Of a stretch of DNA of 64,000 nucleotides, positions 16,387 to 25,935 are shown piece after piece. This DNA is from an uncultured Pontibacter sp. (GTDB taxonomy: Bacteria > Bacteroidota > Bacteroidia > Cytophagales > Hymenobacteraceae), in assembly GCF_947499215.1 (NCBI RefSeq), contig NZ_CANMNI010000003.1, forward strand, positions 868,001-932,000, read 5' to 3'. Each line of letters starts with the position of its first letter. Position 1 is the first letter of the stretch. Below the pieces are notes generated by a model. The model did no database searches. It was given only the letters and a program-made list of their open reading frames with translations, and was not told the DNA's origin. A program made the position numbers and the translations under genes.

Positions 16387-16432
16387 TGAACGTACGTTCA
16401 AATATAGGTAATAATATTGAATGAGTGTTCAT
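16387..16432 (-). promoter_or_regulatory. Candidate TetR operators
   Basis: TGAACGTACGTTCA (16387-16400) is a perfect 14-bp palindrome ten bases upstream of the TetR start. A second dyad, AATGAGTGTTCATT, lies just upstream, near 16419-16432. Both share the AATGA...TCATT/TTCA half-site pattern typical of TetR sites. Binding by the neighbouring TetR is inference. Confidence 0.6.
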
Positions 16433-16503
16433 TAAATAAGTTTTGCTTATGTTGGATTGAATGAATTGCTAAAATTATTAGTAATTAGGTTTCGTCGTTA
16501 TGA

Positions 16504-16947
16504 GGTGTCTTCAGCAATGGTCAGCCTATAAAATTTATCAAATGGTTTGTTATAAACAGGGTGTGCTTAAATGCGACTTGTGCTAAGCAGCCCGTGGATG
16601 TTAAGTCGCTTACCTTACAAGACATGGTAGTTCCATTAAACCCAGCTGTACTGAACCTCAATTTGTACTCACTTCTTTTATGAGCATCAAGTAAGACAGT
16701 CTGCAGAAAAGCGAACTCATAGATAGAGCTGTACCGCAAGAAAGGCAGTGGAAATTTGAACGTGTGTTACGAAGACTTTAAGGTGGAACTGCTCACTAAG
16801 GATGTGAACAAAAGACAGTCGCTCGACAAAAATATCCTCCCTAAAGTGGCTACCTTAAAGAAAGAGAGTGAGTGCAGAAGGGTGAAATTGCAGTGGCGCG
16901 TGTTAAAAGCCAGTCAGTATTCTACTACTGAAAAAACTGACTTGTGA
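16504..16947 (+). pseudogene. Decayed gene remnant, possibly AsmA/DUF748-like
   Basis: Frame 1 of this stretch reads as protein-like sequence interrupted by two in-frame stops, near 16678 and 16720. Before the stops: KQPVDVKSLTLQDMVVPLNP; after: GSGNLNVCYEDFKVELLTKD. The order 'promoter-proximal NP-AVLN, then GSGN---YEDFKVELL' resembles the C-terminal part of DUF748/AsmA-like envelope proteins in Bacteroidota. No start codon, and only part of such a protein remains. No other gene can be supported between 16433 and 17080. The assignment to that family is a recollection of sequence pattern, not a search. Confidence 0.4.
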
Positions 16948-17080
16948 GCGTTTTCCGAACAGCCGTAGGTATCAAAGTAATAGCCGCCAGCCTCCAATAG
17001 GGGAACAGGAAAGGAGTATTAAGTTTAGAATTCCAAACCATAGAACTCTAAACTCAGAACTCGAGACTCAGAACTCAATC

Positions 17081-18859
17081 TTAACTTCCCGTTGTTTTAA
17101 TCAACAGTTTTCTATACTTGGTGAAAATGCTGGATTTAGATACGAAGCCGAGGTATTGATCGCCTTTGAGCACGGGGAGGTTCCATGCGCCGGTTTCGTC
17201 GAACTTTTTCATCACATCGGCCATGGTATCGTTGTGGCGCACGACGGCAGGCGGGGCCGACATTAGTTCTGATACCAGCACCTTGTCATATTTGTCCTGT
17301 TTGAACATGATCTCCCGCACGTCCTCTAGCAAAATAATGCCCCGCAGCTTTTGCTGTTCATCCACCACTGGGTATAGGTTACGGCGGGAGTGGGCGATCA
17401 CATCCACGAGTTCGCCTAACGTGGCCGTATGCCTGACAGGGTGAAAATCAGTTTCCACGAGGTGGCGGATCTGCATAATGCGTAACACCGTGCGGTCTTT
17501 GTTGGCTGTGAGCAGCTCGCCTTTTTGGGCCAGTTTTTTGGTGTCGAGTGAGAAAGGCTCAAAGTATTTCACGAGCGCATAAGCAGTTGCTGATACGATC
17601 ATAAGTGGAATCATCAAGGTATAGCCCCCCGATATCTCCGCGATCAGGAAGACTGCCGTGAGTGGAGCGTGCATGACACCGCTCAGTATACCTGCCATAC
17701 CTACCACAGTGAAACTACTCTCGGGCAGCTTGTGTAATTCCAGCATGTTGATGAGCCGACTCATAAAGAAACCCACATGCGCCCCCACAAACATTGACGG
17801 GGCGAAGTTGCCGCCGTTGCCCCCGCCAGCGATGGTGAAGGTCGTGGCTGCTACTTTCACGAGGGCGAGCATGCCCACAAAGCCGAGCACTAGCCATTCG
17901 TTTGTGCCGAAAAACGAAAGCCAACTGTCCTGCAGCAGACCTTCGGGTTTGCCGCTTTCTAAGAGTTTCACGGCGCCGTAGCCCTCACCGAATAGCGGCG
18001 GAAACAGCATAATAAGCAGCCCGAGTAAGACACCTCCCACAAGTGCGCGCCGGTAGGGCTGGTTCTGAAAGGGCTCAAACAGTGCTTCTATACGCCAAGC
18101 CGCCCGGCTATAGTATACCGACATCAAACCGGTGAGGACACCTAGTAGCACATAAAAGGGCACATGGGAAGCGGCGAAAATATCAAGCTGATCGGTAAAG
18201 AATAGCAACTCTTCGCGTAAAATAATACGCGAGCAAAGCGCTCCAACTACTGCGGAGATGATCAAAGGGATGAAGGCCGAGATGCTGATATCGGTGAGCA
18301 GCACCTCAATGGCGAAAAGGACACCGGCGATAGGTGCATTAAAAACAGCGGCTATACCTGCCGCCGCACCGCATGCTAGCAGCAAGGTGCGGTCGCGGTA
18401 GTTGAGGTGGTACTCCCGCCCGAAATTAGACCCGATGGCCGAGCCCGTCACCACAATCGGCGACTCAAGTCCCGCAGACCCCCCAAATCCCGCCGTAATA
18501 CCACTGGTGAGCACATGCGAATACATCTTATGCGACTCCACCAGACTTGACTTCTGCGAGATGGTATGCAGGATACTGGCTGTTCCGCGCCCCAACTGAC
18601 CATTGAATAGCACCCGCACCAAAAACACCACCAGTAGGATGCCGATCAGCGGAAAGACCACCAGCCACACCGGTTCCTCCAACAGGCGGTTGCCATAGGC
18701 CAACAGCTGATGTATGTAGTGCACCAGCGTTTTGAGCACCACGGCGGCAAGACCGGCGGTGAGCCCAACCAATACGCTCGATATCAAGATGAAATCGCGG
18801 GTGGAGGTATGGCGGCGAAGCCAGAGGAGCGGTATTTTATACTTGCGGAACTGGGGCAT
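17081..18859 (-). CDS. ClC family chloride channel/antiporter with CBS domains
   Basis: 592 aa inner-membrane protein. About ten hydrophobic segments form the ClC core (20-430). Selectivity-filter motifs: GSAGLESP near residue 128-134, retaining the gating glutamate (Glu132), and GGGNGGNFAPSMFVG. A conserved gating Glu favours a Cl-/H+ exchanger, but that cannot be decided from sequence. The C-terminus (about 450-580) holds two CBS domains, seen in FHPVRHTATLGELVDVI and MSAPPAVVRHNDTM, which usually bind adenine nucleotides. Start at 18859. It neighbours the Mrp/NhaA block, consistent with a role in ion balance. Confidence 0.93.
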   Translation of the reverse strand: MPQFRKYKIPLLWLRRHTSTRDFILISSVLVGLTAGLAAVVLKTLVHYIHQLLAYGNRLLEEPVWLVVFPLIGILLVVFLVRVLFNGQLGRGTASILHTISQKSSLVESHKMYSHVLTSGITAGFGGSAGLESPIVVTGSAIGSNFGREYHLNYRDRTLLLACGAAAGIAAVFNAPIAGVLFAIEVLLTDISISAFIPLIISAVVGALCSRIILREELLFFTDQLDIFAASHVPFYVLLGVLTGLMSVYYSRAAWRIEALFEPFQNQPYRRALVGGVLLGLLIMLFPPLFGEGYGAVKLLESGKPEGLLQDSWLSFFGTNEWLVLGFVGMLALVKVAATTFTIAGGGNGGNFAPSMFVGAHVGFFMSRLINMLELHKLPESSFTVVGMAGILSGVMHAPLTAVFLIAEISGGYTLMIPLMIVSATAYALVKYFEPFSLDTKKLAQKGELLTANKDRTVLRIMQIRHLVETDFHPVRHTATLGELVDVIAHSRRNLYPVVDEQQKLRGIILLEDVREIMFKQDKYDKVLVSELMSAPPAVVRHNDTMADVMKKFDETGAWNLPVLKGDQYLGFVSKSSIFTKYRKLLIKTTGS

Positions 18860-19053
18860 GAAGGACTATACGCGAATATGTTCGCGGGTTTACAAAAATT
18901 GAAATTTAAAGACAGGACCTTGCCGGTTCAGCCCATAAAGGTATAAATTGTGCATTTTTAGCAAAAAAATAACACTGTAAATCTAACCTCCTGCCGGGTT
19001 TTTTAGTTATTATAGAGGTTGGAACAGGAGTAGAAACATCCAATTAAGTGTGT

Positions 19054-19860
19054 ATGCAACAAGAACCAGACAAAAGCGGAAACCTGATACTGAAAGAACT
19101 GCACGGACATTTCCATGTGATAGGTGATGTGCATGGCTGTTTCGATGAGCTTTTGGCACTGCTGCAAAAACTGGGTTATGAGGTGTACGATGATAGCAAG
19201 ACAGGCAAGTATCGTGTGACCCCTCAGGAAGGCAGCATGGCTGTGTTCGTTGGCGATCTTGTGGACCGGGGGCCGAACTCACCGGAGGTACTGCGCCTCG
19301 TCATGGACATGGTGGAGCAGGATGTGGCGCTCTGCGTGAGCGGAAACCACGACGACAAACTCTACCGTAAGCTTATGGGGCGAAACGTGCAGGTGCGGCA
19401 TGGGCTGGAACTCACCGTGGCCCAGCTCGAAAATTATGACAAAGCGTTTATTGACCGGGTCCGGGAGTTTTTGGGGCACTTGCCGCACCACATTATTTTG
19501 GACGACGGCCGTTTGGTTGTGGCACATGCCGGACTGGAAGAGCGGCTGCACGGCCGGCACAGCAAATCAGTGCGCGATCTCTGTCTTTATGGCCCCACCA
19601 CTGGCGAACTTGATGCGCATGGCCTGCCAGTTCGCCTCGACTGGGCCGCCGATTACTCGGGCGTAGCAGTGGTCGTCTATGGGCACACCCCGGTTCGCGA
19701 ACCGCGCTGGAAAAACAACACCATCAACATTGACACAGGCTGCGTGTTCGGCGGAAAGCTAACAGCGCTCACCTATCCTGATCATATCCTTACAACCGTC
19801 GATGCCTTCGACACCTACGCCGAGTCTATCCGGCCCTTCCTGCAGCCAACAGCACACTAA
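19054..19860 (+). CDS. Metallophosphoesterase, PrpE/PnkP-phosphatase type
   Basis: 268 aa calcineurin-like phosphoesterase from ATG 19054 (a GTG two codons earlier is open). Metal-binding motifs in order: GDVHGCFDEL, GDLVDRGPNS, SGNHDDKL, VVAHAGL and VYGHTPV. This set is that of bis(5'-nucleosyl)-tetraphosphatase PrpE and the phosphatase domain of bacterial Pnkp. A stand-alone protein without kinase or ligase domains, so Ap4A hydrolase or protein phosphatase activity is likelier than RNA repair. It converges with the mrp operon, one base between the stops. Confidence 0.85.
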   Translation: MQQEPDKSGNLILKELHGHFHVIGDVHGCFDELLALLQKLGYEVYDDSKTGKYRVTPQEGSMAVFVGDLVDRGPNSPEVLRLVMDMVEQDVALCVSGNHDDKLYRKLMGRNVQVRHGLELTVAQLENYDKAFIDRVREFLGHLPHHIILDDGRLVVAHAGLEERLHGRHSKSVRDLCLYGPTTGELDAHGLPVRLDWAADYSGVAVVVYGHTPVREPRWKNNTINIDTGCVFGGKLTALTYPDHILTTVDAFDTYAESIRPFLQPTAH

Positions 19861-19861
19861 T

Positions 19862-20266
19862 CTATTTATTCGGACGATTATCCTTTTCGTGGTCACGATG
19901 GAACTGGTGCTCATTGTGCATGTAGTCTTTAAACTCCTCCAAGTTGGTACGGTCCCAAAACGGAATCTTGTTGCGCACAGCGGTGCGGCCGATCACGTGC
20001 GCGGCCACAGGGGAAGTGATGAATGTAAAGCAGATGATCAGCACCACTTTCAAGAACATGTCAGGCTCGTTGAAATAAATACCCATACCTGAAAGAATCA
20101 GTCCGAGGCCCAATGTTGCTCCTTTGGTGATGGCCGACATGCGAATGTAAAAGTCGGGGAAGCGAAGCAGGCCGATGGTGCTTATCAGCATAAACATAAC
20201 ACCGATGATAATGAGCACCGAACTGATGATCTCGCGGATGAGCAGGAAATTTACGTTTTCAAACAT
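19862..20266 (-). CDS. mnhG: Mrp Na+/H+ antiporter subunit G
   Basis: 134 aa, three hydrophobic segments, with the family core FPDFYIRMSAITKGATLGLGLI. Small essential subunit of the hetero-oligomeric Mrp complex in the inner membrane. Last gene of the minus-strand run A-B-C-D-E-F-G; three bases separate it from F. The hydrophilic C-terminal tail (about 30 residues, basic and His-rich) is longer than in some homologues. Confidence 0.93.
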   Translation of the reverse strand: MFENVNFLLIREIISSVLIIIGVMFMLISTIGLLRFPDFYIRMSAITKGATLGLGLILSGMGIYFNEPDMFLKVVLIICFTFITSPVAAHVIGRTAVRNKIPFWDRTNLEEFKDYMHNEHQFHRDHEKDNRPNK

Positions 20267-20269
20267 AGG

Positions 20270-20539
20270 CTAGCGGGTTGATTTCATAAGATAATAGGCA
20301 AAGGAGATGGAGCCCAGAAAACCGAAGAGTGACAGTATAATGGCCACATCAATAAAGTCTTCGTTTCCTGTGAGTTCCGTGTAAATGGCCACAATGCCAA
20401 TAACGTTGGCCACAAACAGGTCGAAGGCCGTAATACGGTCGGGTAGGGTCGGACCAATGGCGAAACGTATGGCCGTCATGACCAGACAAATACTCAGGGC
20501 TGCCATTGCAAATATGAGGGTGAAAGAAAAAAGACTCAT
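20270..20539 (-). CDS. mnhF: Mrp Na+/H+ antiporter subunit F
   Basis: 89 aa, three membrane helices; conserved RFAIGPTLPDRITAFDLFVANVIG in pieces, with the family Pro-Asp-Arg. Accessory membrane subunit of the Mrp complex. Start overlaps the end of subunit E by 4 nt, showing coupled translation. Confidence 0.93.
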   Translation of the reverse strand: MSLFSFTLIFAMAALSICLVMTAIRFAIGPTLPDRITAFDLFVANVIGIVAIYTELTGNEDFIDVAIILSLFGFLGSISFAYYLMKSTR

Positions 20540-21033
20540 CTTGTCAGTTCCATTAAACGGCGCTCAAAGCCGTGTTTTATTTCATGTTTCACCAACTCCA
20601 CATCATTGTGCTTTACGTAGAGCGTGTGCACATAGAGCACTTTGCAGTCGGGGCTCACATCTACGGACAGGGAGCCCGGCGTTAGCGTAATGATGCCGGC
20701 CAGCAGCGTGATTTCCATGTCGGTCGTTACCGAAAGCGGCAGCGCTATAACGGTGGGTTTCATGCGGTAGTTTGGGGTGAGGATGTCGTAGGCCACCTTC
20801 AGATTTGCGATTACCAGTTCTTTTAGGAAGAATAAGATAAAAGTGAAAGCCTTTGGCAGTTTATGGAAATAGGAGCGATGGTAAGAAGGTGAAGAAAGCC
20901 AGAGTATAAACATGATGATAACCCAGACCGCCACCGCCCAGATGGCATTGTAGGGCAACACCGGGTCGCCGTACTGAAAGTACACGTAGCTGCCGAAAAA
21001 GGCGATCAGGAAATGGACGATAAAAGTTTTCAT
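20536..21033 (-). CDS. mnhE: Mrp Na+/H+ antiporter subunit E
   Basis: 165 aa, two or three N-terminal membrane helices and a soluble C-terminus. Family motif ITLTPGSLSVDVSPDCKVLYVHTL is clear in the second half. Needed for assembly or stability of the Mrp complex. One base separates it from subunit D. Confidence 0.93.
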   Translation of the reverse strand: MKTFIVHFLIAFFGSYVYFQYGDPVLPYNAIWAVAVWVIIMFILWLSSPSYHRSYFHKLPKAFTFILFFLKELVIANLKVAYDILTPNYRMKPTVIALPLSVTTDMEITLLAGIITLTPGSLSVDVSPDCKVLYVHTLYVKHNDVELVKHEIKHGFERRLMELTR

Positions 21034-21034
21034 G

Positions 21035-22543
21035 TTATCTTTTCAATACGGCATTAATGTACAATTCGCTGTTGAGAAGCTGTTCTGCAGCCAAATGAGC
21101 CATGGAAACTACCGGCTCCGCGTAAATCCCGATAAACAGAATAAAGACTACTAGGAATACAATAGGTACGTGCATCATTCTACTTGCCTGTTGCTCGCTA
21201 TCCGCCATAACATCCAAGAGCGGATCCGACTCCGGTTTCTTTTTCCAGAATACCTCGTTCCATATTTTGGTCATCGAGAAAATAGTGATCAGACTCACCG
21301 CCAAGGAGGTGATCACAATGACGAAACTGTCTATCTCAAAACCGGCCTTGGCCAGCATGAATTTTCCCCAAAAGCCGGAGAAAGGCGGGATGCCCGCCAG
21401 TGAAAAAGCCGATATAAAAAACAGCAGCGACAAAAACGGATGCTGCAAGTATACGCCACCTAACTTTTTGAGCGCAAAAGTACCGTTGCGGTGCGCCACC
21501 ACGCCACTGATCAGGAAGAGGTTGGTTTTCACCAAGATGTTATGAATGATAAAGTAGATGCTTCCCGCTATGGCCAGTGGTGTGAACAGCGCCAGTCCCA
21601 TTAGCATATACCCGATCTGGCTGACGATGTGGAATGAAAGAATCTTGCGGAAATCGTTCTGCGATGCAGCTCCAAACACACCGATGACCATGGTGAAGCC
21701 CGCCAGTACCGTTAAAAGCGGAATTGTAAGATCTTGATCTGTGACAAAAATCAGCGTGAAAAGACGAATGAGTGCGTACATGCCCACTTTCGTGAGCATA
21801 CCCGCAATAAAAGCCGAGATGGCAATGGGAGGGGTGTGATAGGAGGCGGGCAGCCAGAAAAACAGCGGAAAGATGGCGGACTTGATGCCAAAGGCGATCA
21901 GAAAAAACATACCCGCCATGGAAATTAGGGCCGGATGGGAAACAGGTGTGCGCACTAGTACGGCCAACTCAGCCATGTTAAGCGACCCCATGATACCATA
22001 GACCACGCCTATACCTGTCAGCAGAAAGCCGGATGCCAGAAAGTTGATGGTCACGTACTTAATGGCCCCCTCCAACTGTGGTTTGGTTCCCCCGAGCGCA
22101 ATTAGCACAAAGCAGCAGATGAGCAGCACTTCGAACCACACAAACAGATTGAACAAGTCGCCGGTAAGACAGGCCCCGGAAACACCCATTTGAAGGATGA
22201 GCAGCACAGGGTAGTAGCCGAATGTCTGGCGGGCTTTGTCGAGTCCTTTGATAGAATAAAGATAAATGGCCATTCCGGTTATGGAACTAGTGATAACCAT
22301 CAGGGAACTGAATACATCAGCCACGATCGTGATACCAAACGGAGCAGGCCAGCTACCCATCTGGGTGGACATAATGCCCTTGTTATTCACTTCCAATAGC
22401 AGCACGAAAGAGGCGATCAGCATGCAGGCTTGGGCCAAAATGCCAATAAGCTGTTGCACGCGCACATACCGCCAGAAAAAGAGACAAAGAATAGCCCCGT
22501 AAAGCGGTATGAGCAGTGGCAACAGGAGTAGCAGGTGATTCAT
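21035..22543 (-). CDS. mnhD: Mrp Na+/H+ antiporter subunit D
   Basis: 502 aa, about 14 membrane helices, homologous to NuoM/NuoN of complex I. Typical segments: GDLFNLFVWFEVLLI with the conserved Glu of the proton path, FWLPASYHTPPIAISAFIAGMLTKVG with the conserved Lys, and FSLAGIPPFSGFWGKF. One of the two large ion-translocating subunits. Full length. Confidence 0.95.
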   Translation of the reverse strand: MNHLLLLLPLLIPLYGAILCLFFWRYVRVQQLIGILAQACMLIASFVLLLEVNNKGIMSTQMGSWPAPFGITIVADVFSSLMVITSSITGMAIYLYSIKGLDKARQTFGYYPVLLILQMGVSGACLTGDLFNLFVWFEVLLICCFVLIALGGTKPQLEGAIKYVTINFLASGFLLTGIGVVYGIMGSLNMAELAVLVRTPVSHPALISMAGMFFLIAFGIKSAIFPLFFWLPASYHTPPIAISAFIAGMLTKVGMYALIRLFTLIFVTDQDLTIPLLTVLAGFTMVIGVFGAASQNDFRKILSFHIVSQIGYMLMGLALFTPLAIAGSIYFIIHNILVKTNLFLISGVVAHRNGTFALKKLGGVYLQHPFLSLLFFISAFSLAGIPPFSGFWGKFMLAKAGFEIDSFVIVITSLAVSLITIFSMTKIWNEVFWKKKPESDPLLDVMADSEQQASRMMHVPIVFLVVFILFIGIYAEPVVSMAHLAAEQLLNSELYINAVLKR

Positions 22544-22551
22544 AGGGTTGC

Positions 22552-22914
22552 TTAGTGGTTTTCTTCAATTTGATCGGTAGTGCTCATGTCGTCGAGGTCG
22601 GTGGTTTCGAACGACTGGTATACCCGTTTGATAAGCACGATGGCAAATGCCTGAATACCAAAACCGATCACGATGGCCGTGAGCAGTAGCGCTTGCGGCA
22701 CTGGGTCGGCAAAAGGCTCCGTGGCTACCCGCTCGCTCTGTGAGATAATAGCGGAACCGCCCCGTGTCAGTCGCCCGATCACGAACAGAAACAGATTGGT
22801 GGCCAGCCCGAACAAAATGAGCCCCAGTATGAGCTTGAAGAAGTGCCTGTGCAAAATCAGGTACAGGCTCGCTGAAAAAAGTATGCCGATCAAAAATGGG
22901 AGTAGGAGTTCCAT
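22552..22914 (-). CDS. mnhC: Mrp Na+/H+ antiporter subunit C
   Basis: 120 aa, three helices, homologous to NuoK of complex I. The line FGLATNLFLFVIGRL with DPVPQALLLTAIVIGFG is diagnostic (NuoK-like DPxPQALxLTAIVI). The C-terminal tail is acidic (DLDDMSTTDQIEENH). Gap of eight bases to subunit D. Confidence 0.94.
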   Translation of the reverse strand: MELLLPFLIGILFSASLYLILHRHFFKLILGLILFGLATNLFLFVIGRLTRGGSAIISQSERVATEPFADPVPQALLLTAIVIGFGIQAFAIVLIKRVYQSFETTDLDDMSTTDQIEENH

Positions 22915-22918
22915 GGTT

Positions 22919-23461
22919 TTATTCTTCTGACATCACAAAAGTTATTTTGAGCACTACCCCGATCACTAGCAGGTATACCCCGATATCGAACAGGATGGGA
23001 GTGCCCGGTTTACCTAGTATGGGTATGTAAAAGTCCGCCCAGAAGGCGTGCATAAACGGCTGCCCCGCTATTAGTCCGGCCACGCCGCTGGTAGCGGCCA
23101 GCAGCAGTCCTGTGGCAATGATGTAAATCGGCTCGATCCGGATCATACGCTCTTTCAGTTGCGGATGGCGGGCCAGTCGTCTTCGTCTCCACACGTTCAC
23201 CCGCATCATGCGCATCAGGTAGAGCGAACGACTCTGGTTTGGCTGGCGCGGATAGCCGTACAGGTTTATTTTCAGGAAGGTGTTCACGGTTTGATGCGGA
23301 CCGTGCGTCATGGTATGAAACACGAAAGCGATGGCTCCGATCAGCCCTCCTATAAAGCCGCCGCCCGGATGATTATGCCCCCTGAAGAGAGTATAGACAG
23401 AGAAAATGATGAAAATAGGAATCAATATCCGGATGGCGGTCGCGAGTATGACAGTCTTCAT
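22919..23461 (-). CDS. mnhB: Mrp Na+/H+ antiporter subunit B, with insertion
   Basis: 180 aa against roughly 140 in well-studied homologues. Core motif RGHNHPGGGFIGGLIGAIAF at 28-46 and the second half from about residue 106 (MIRIEPIYIIATGLLLA) are canonical. Between them, residues 60-105 form a hydrophilic, very basic loop including NVWRRRRLARHPQ that I do not know from other MrpB proteins. Start overlaps the end of subunit A by 4 nt. Confidence 0.92.
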   Translation of the reverse strand: MKTVILATAIRILIPIFIIFSVYTLFRGHNHPGGGFIGGLIGAIAFVFHTMTHGPHQTVNTFLKINLYGYPRQPNQSRSLYLMRMMRVNVWRRRRLARHPQLKERMIRIEPIYIIATGLLLAATSGVAGLIAGQPFMHAFWADFYIPILGKPGTPILFDIGVYLLVIGVVLKITFVMSEE

Positions 23462-25776
23462 GGTTTTTCTCCTTTCTGCATGCGTAGTTTCAGCATAGCC
23501 AAAATACCGATGGCGGCCACTGCCAGCACGACTATTTCGCCGAGCGTATCCAGTGCTCTGAAGTCTACCAGTATGACGTTGACGATGTTGCGCCCTTGCC
23601 CGAGCAGGTAGCTGTTCTCCCCATAATAGGCCTTCAACTCCGAATCAAGCGGGTACTGTTTCACGATCAGGATGACATAGGTCATCATAGCCCCGAAGGC
23701 AAGCGACAGGAGAATATACTTGTAGCGCTCCGACGCATGCGACAGATAGCGGAAGGCGGGCAGCTTATGCAGGATGAGTACGAAGATTACGACAGTGAGT
23801 GTTTCGATAAGCAGTTGCGTGGCCGCCACATCGGGTGCACCAAACAGGATATAGAACAGTGCGATGGAGTAACCGATGATGCCCATAATGGCAATGGACG
23901 TCAGTCTGGAGCGTGACTTGAACAGGAAAATAAGCGCCGGAACGATCATGAGCAGCAGCACCACTTCATACATGCGCAATTGGGCAAGCTCCGGCAGACG
24001 GTTAGCAAGTTCCAGCCGTGGCCCATCTTTCCAGAGCGAAAGCATGATCAGGGTGATGTGCGTGAGCACGATGGCAGCGATATAGCTGCGCAGATAGCCA
24101 TTCTGGATGCTAGCCGTAATTTTGGTAACTCCTGCTAGAAAGCCCTTTAAGGATAGCTGGTACAAGTTAGCTGGACCATAACGGTATAGGCCGTTGAAGC
24201 GGGTAGCATAAGCTTGCAGACGGTTTGAAAAGCGGTATACCACATAGCCCAGCGCGATGGTGAGCAGACTCAGACCCAATACGAGATTGAAACCGTGCCA
24301 AAGCGCCAGTTCAAATACCTGCTCCACGCCCAGCATGGCCTCCGCAGACCGACGCAGCAAGGGCGTCACCAAGAAGCCGGGCAGCAGACCGAATACCAAT
24401 CCTGTGATTGACAAAATAACAGGAGGCAGGTATAGTAACGCCTTGTCAGGATGGAGCAGCGGGGTAGGTTTTGCGCTGCGTTGCCAGAATAAGCCAAAGC
24501 CCAGCGCGATGGCAACGGCCACAAACACCATTCCCGAGAAGAAGCTGATGGCGAAAAGCATCCAGCGGAAAGGGCTTTCTTCGAGTGTGGCCTCATACAC
24601 TAGCTCTTTGCCAATAAACCCGAAAAAAGGCAGTAGCCCCGCCATCGACATACCCGCGAGCAGAGCCGCAATAGCCGTGTAGCGCATGGAACCTGATAAG
24701 CCTGTTAACTGGGTTAAGTCCCGTGTGCCCGTGGCATGATCTACGTTGCCTGCCACTAAGAAAAAGGTGCCTTTGTAAAGTGCGTGCGCCAGCAGAAACA
24801 CCACCATGGCCTCTAATGCCGGTGCGGTACCGACGCCCGTCATAGTCACGAGCAGCCCCAGCGCGCTGATGGTGGTATAGGCCAGTATGGCTTTCAGGTC
24901 GGTGTGCTGCACAGCCAGCAAGGCGCCCAGCACAGTGGTGATTCCCCCGACTATCATCAGGGTATACTGCCATTCGTCAGTGCCGCCCATCACGGGGGTG
25001 AGTCGTGCCAGCAGATATACGCCTGCTTTTACCATGGTGGCCGAGTGCAGATAGGCGCTAACCGGTGTCGGTGCTGCCATGGCGTTGGGCAGCCAAAAGT
25101 GAAAAGGAAACTGAGCCGATTTGGTAAAGGCCCCCAGCAGCACCAGCACAAGCGCCGGCAGATAAAGGGCGTGGTTTGTCACCATGTCGCCTCGCTCCAG
25201 CAGCTCGCTCAGTGTATAGGTGTCGCCGGCCATACCTACCAAGATCAAACCCGCCATTAAGGCCAGTCCGCCGAGGCCGGTCACGAGCAGGGCCTGCAGG
25301 GCTGAGGCGCGGGAGCTTTCTTTGTCGTGTCCAAAACCGATGAGCAGGTAGGAGCTGATACTGGTCAGCTCCCAGAACACAAACAGCGAAATGATGTTGC
25401 CGGCCAGCACCAAGCCGAGCATGGCCGTCATAAAGAGGGTCAGGTACAGATAAAAGCGACCCAGCAGCGGATGGCCTTTCAGGTAGCCGCCTGCGTATAG
25501 CATAATGAGTGTTCCGAATCCCGTGATCAGCAGCGCAAACAGCAGACTGAGCCCGTCGAGGTAAAAATGCAGGTTGATGTTGAGTGAGGGTGCCCATTGC
25601 TGCACTTCTCCCAAATTGTCGCCTCCAAGAACGGAGGGTGTGAGCGTAAGCAGGTAGGCGAAGATGGAAAATGGCAGCAGGGCCATGGGCACGTATACCC
25701 ATTTGCCGAGCCAGCGGTAGAGCAAAGGCGCGGCAAATGCAAACAGGAATCCTGCGAGTATAGCTAAAAACATCAA
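23458..25776 (-). CDS. mnhA: Mrp Na+/H+ antiporter subunit A
   Basis: 772 aa, around 20 membrane helices. The N-terminal 500 residues are NuoL-like: FVFWELTSISSYLLIGF, FPFHFWLPNAMAAPTPVSAYLHSATMVKAG in pieces with the conserved Lys, and AHALYKGTFFLVAGNVDHATGT. The C-terminal part (about 600-770) is the MbhD/MbhE-like extension typical of MrpA: FGAPDVAATQLLIETLTVV and FRALDTLGEIVVLAVAAIG. Largest ion-translocating subunit and first gene of the seven-gene operon. The complex exports Na+ in exchange for H+ and supports growth at high pH or salinity. Confidence 0.95.
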   Translation of the reverse strand: MMFLAILAGFLFAFAAPLLYRWLGKWVYVPMALLPFSIFAYLLTLTPSVLGGDNLGEVQQWAPSLNINLHFYLDGLSLLFALLITGFGTLIMLYAGGYLKGHPLLGRFYLYLTLFMTAMLGLVLAGNIISLFVFWELTSISSYLLIGFGHDKESSRASALQALLVTGLGGLALMAGLILVGMAGDTYTLSELLERGDMVTNHALYLPALVLVLLGAFTKSAQFPFHFWLPNAMAAPTPVSAYLHSATMVKAGVYLLARLTPVMGGTDEWQYTLMIVGGITTVLGALLAVQHTDLKAILAYTTISALGLLVTMTGVGTAPALEAMVVFLLAHALYKGTFFLVAGNVDHATGTRDLTQLTGLSGSMRYTAIAALLAGMSMAGLLPFFGFIGKELVYEATLEESPFRWMLFAISFFSGMVFVAVAIALGFGLFWQRSAKPTPLLHPDKALLYLPPVILSITGLVFGLLPGFLVTPLLRRSAEAMLGVEQVFELALWHGFNLVLGLSLLTIALGYVVYRFSNRLQAYATRFNGLYRYGPANLYQLSLKGFLAGVTKITASIQNGYLRSYIAAIVLTHITLIMLSLWKDGPRLELANRLPELAQLRMYEVVLLLMIVPALIFLFKSRSRLTSIAIMGIIGYSIALFYILFGAPDVAATQLLIETLTVVIFVLILHKLPAFRYLSHASERYKYILLSLAFGAMMTYVILIVKQYPLDSELKAYYGENSYLLGQGRNIVNVILVDFRALDTLGEIVVLAVAAIGILAMLKLRMQKGEKP

Positions 25777-25935
25777 AAATGCTTAGTTTGTAAATGTATC
25801 CTTAGTAATTTCGTAGCTGATTTAACACTTAGTACCAATCTGCGCACTTAATGTTACGTCAGGGCCGAAAATGAGAGGGAGAGCAAGAAAAGGACAAGCG
25901 CAGCAACTGATAACCCATAAAATCAAAACATCATC

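Noticed and set aside
16521..16739. 72-aa minus-strand ORF
   Set aside because: Antisense to the plus-strand remnant, with no coding character or family signature.
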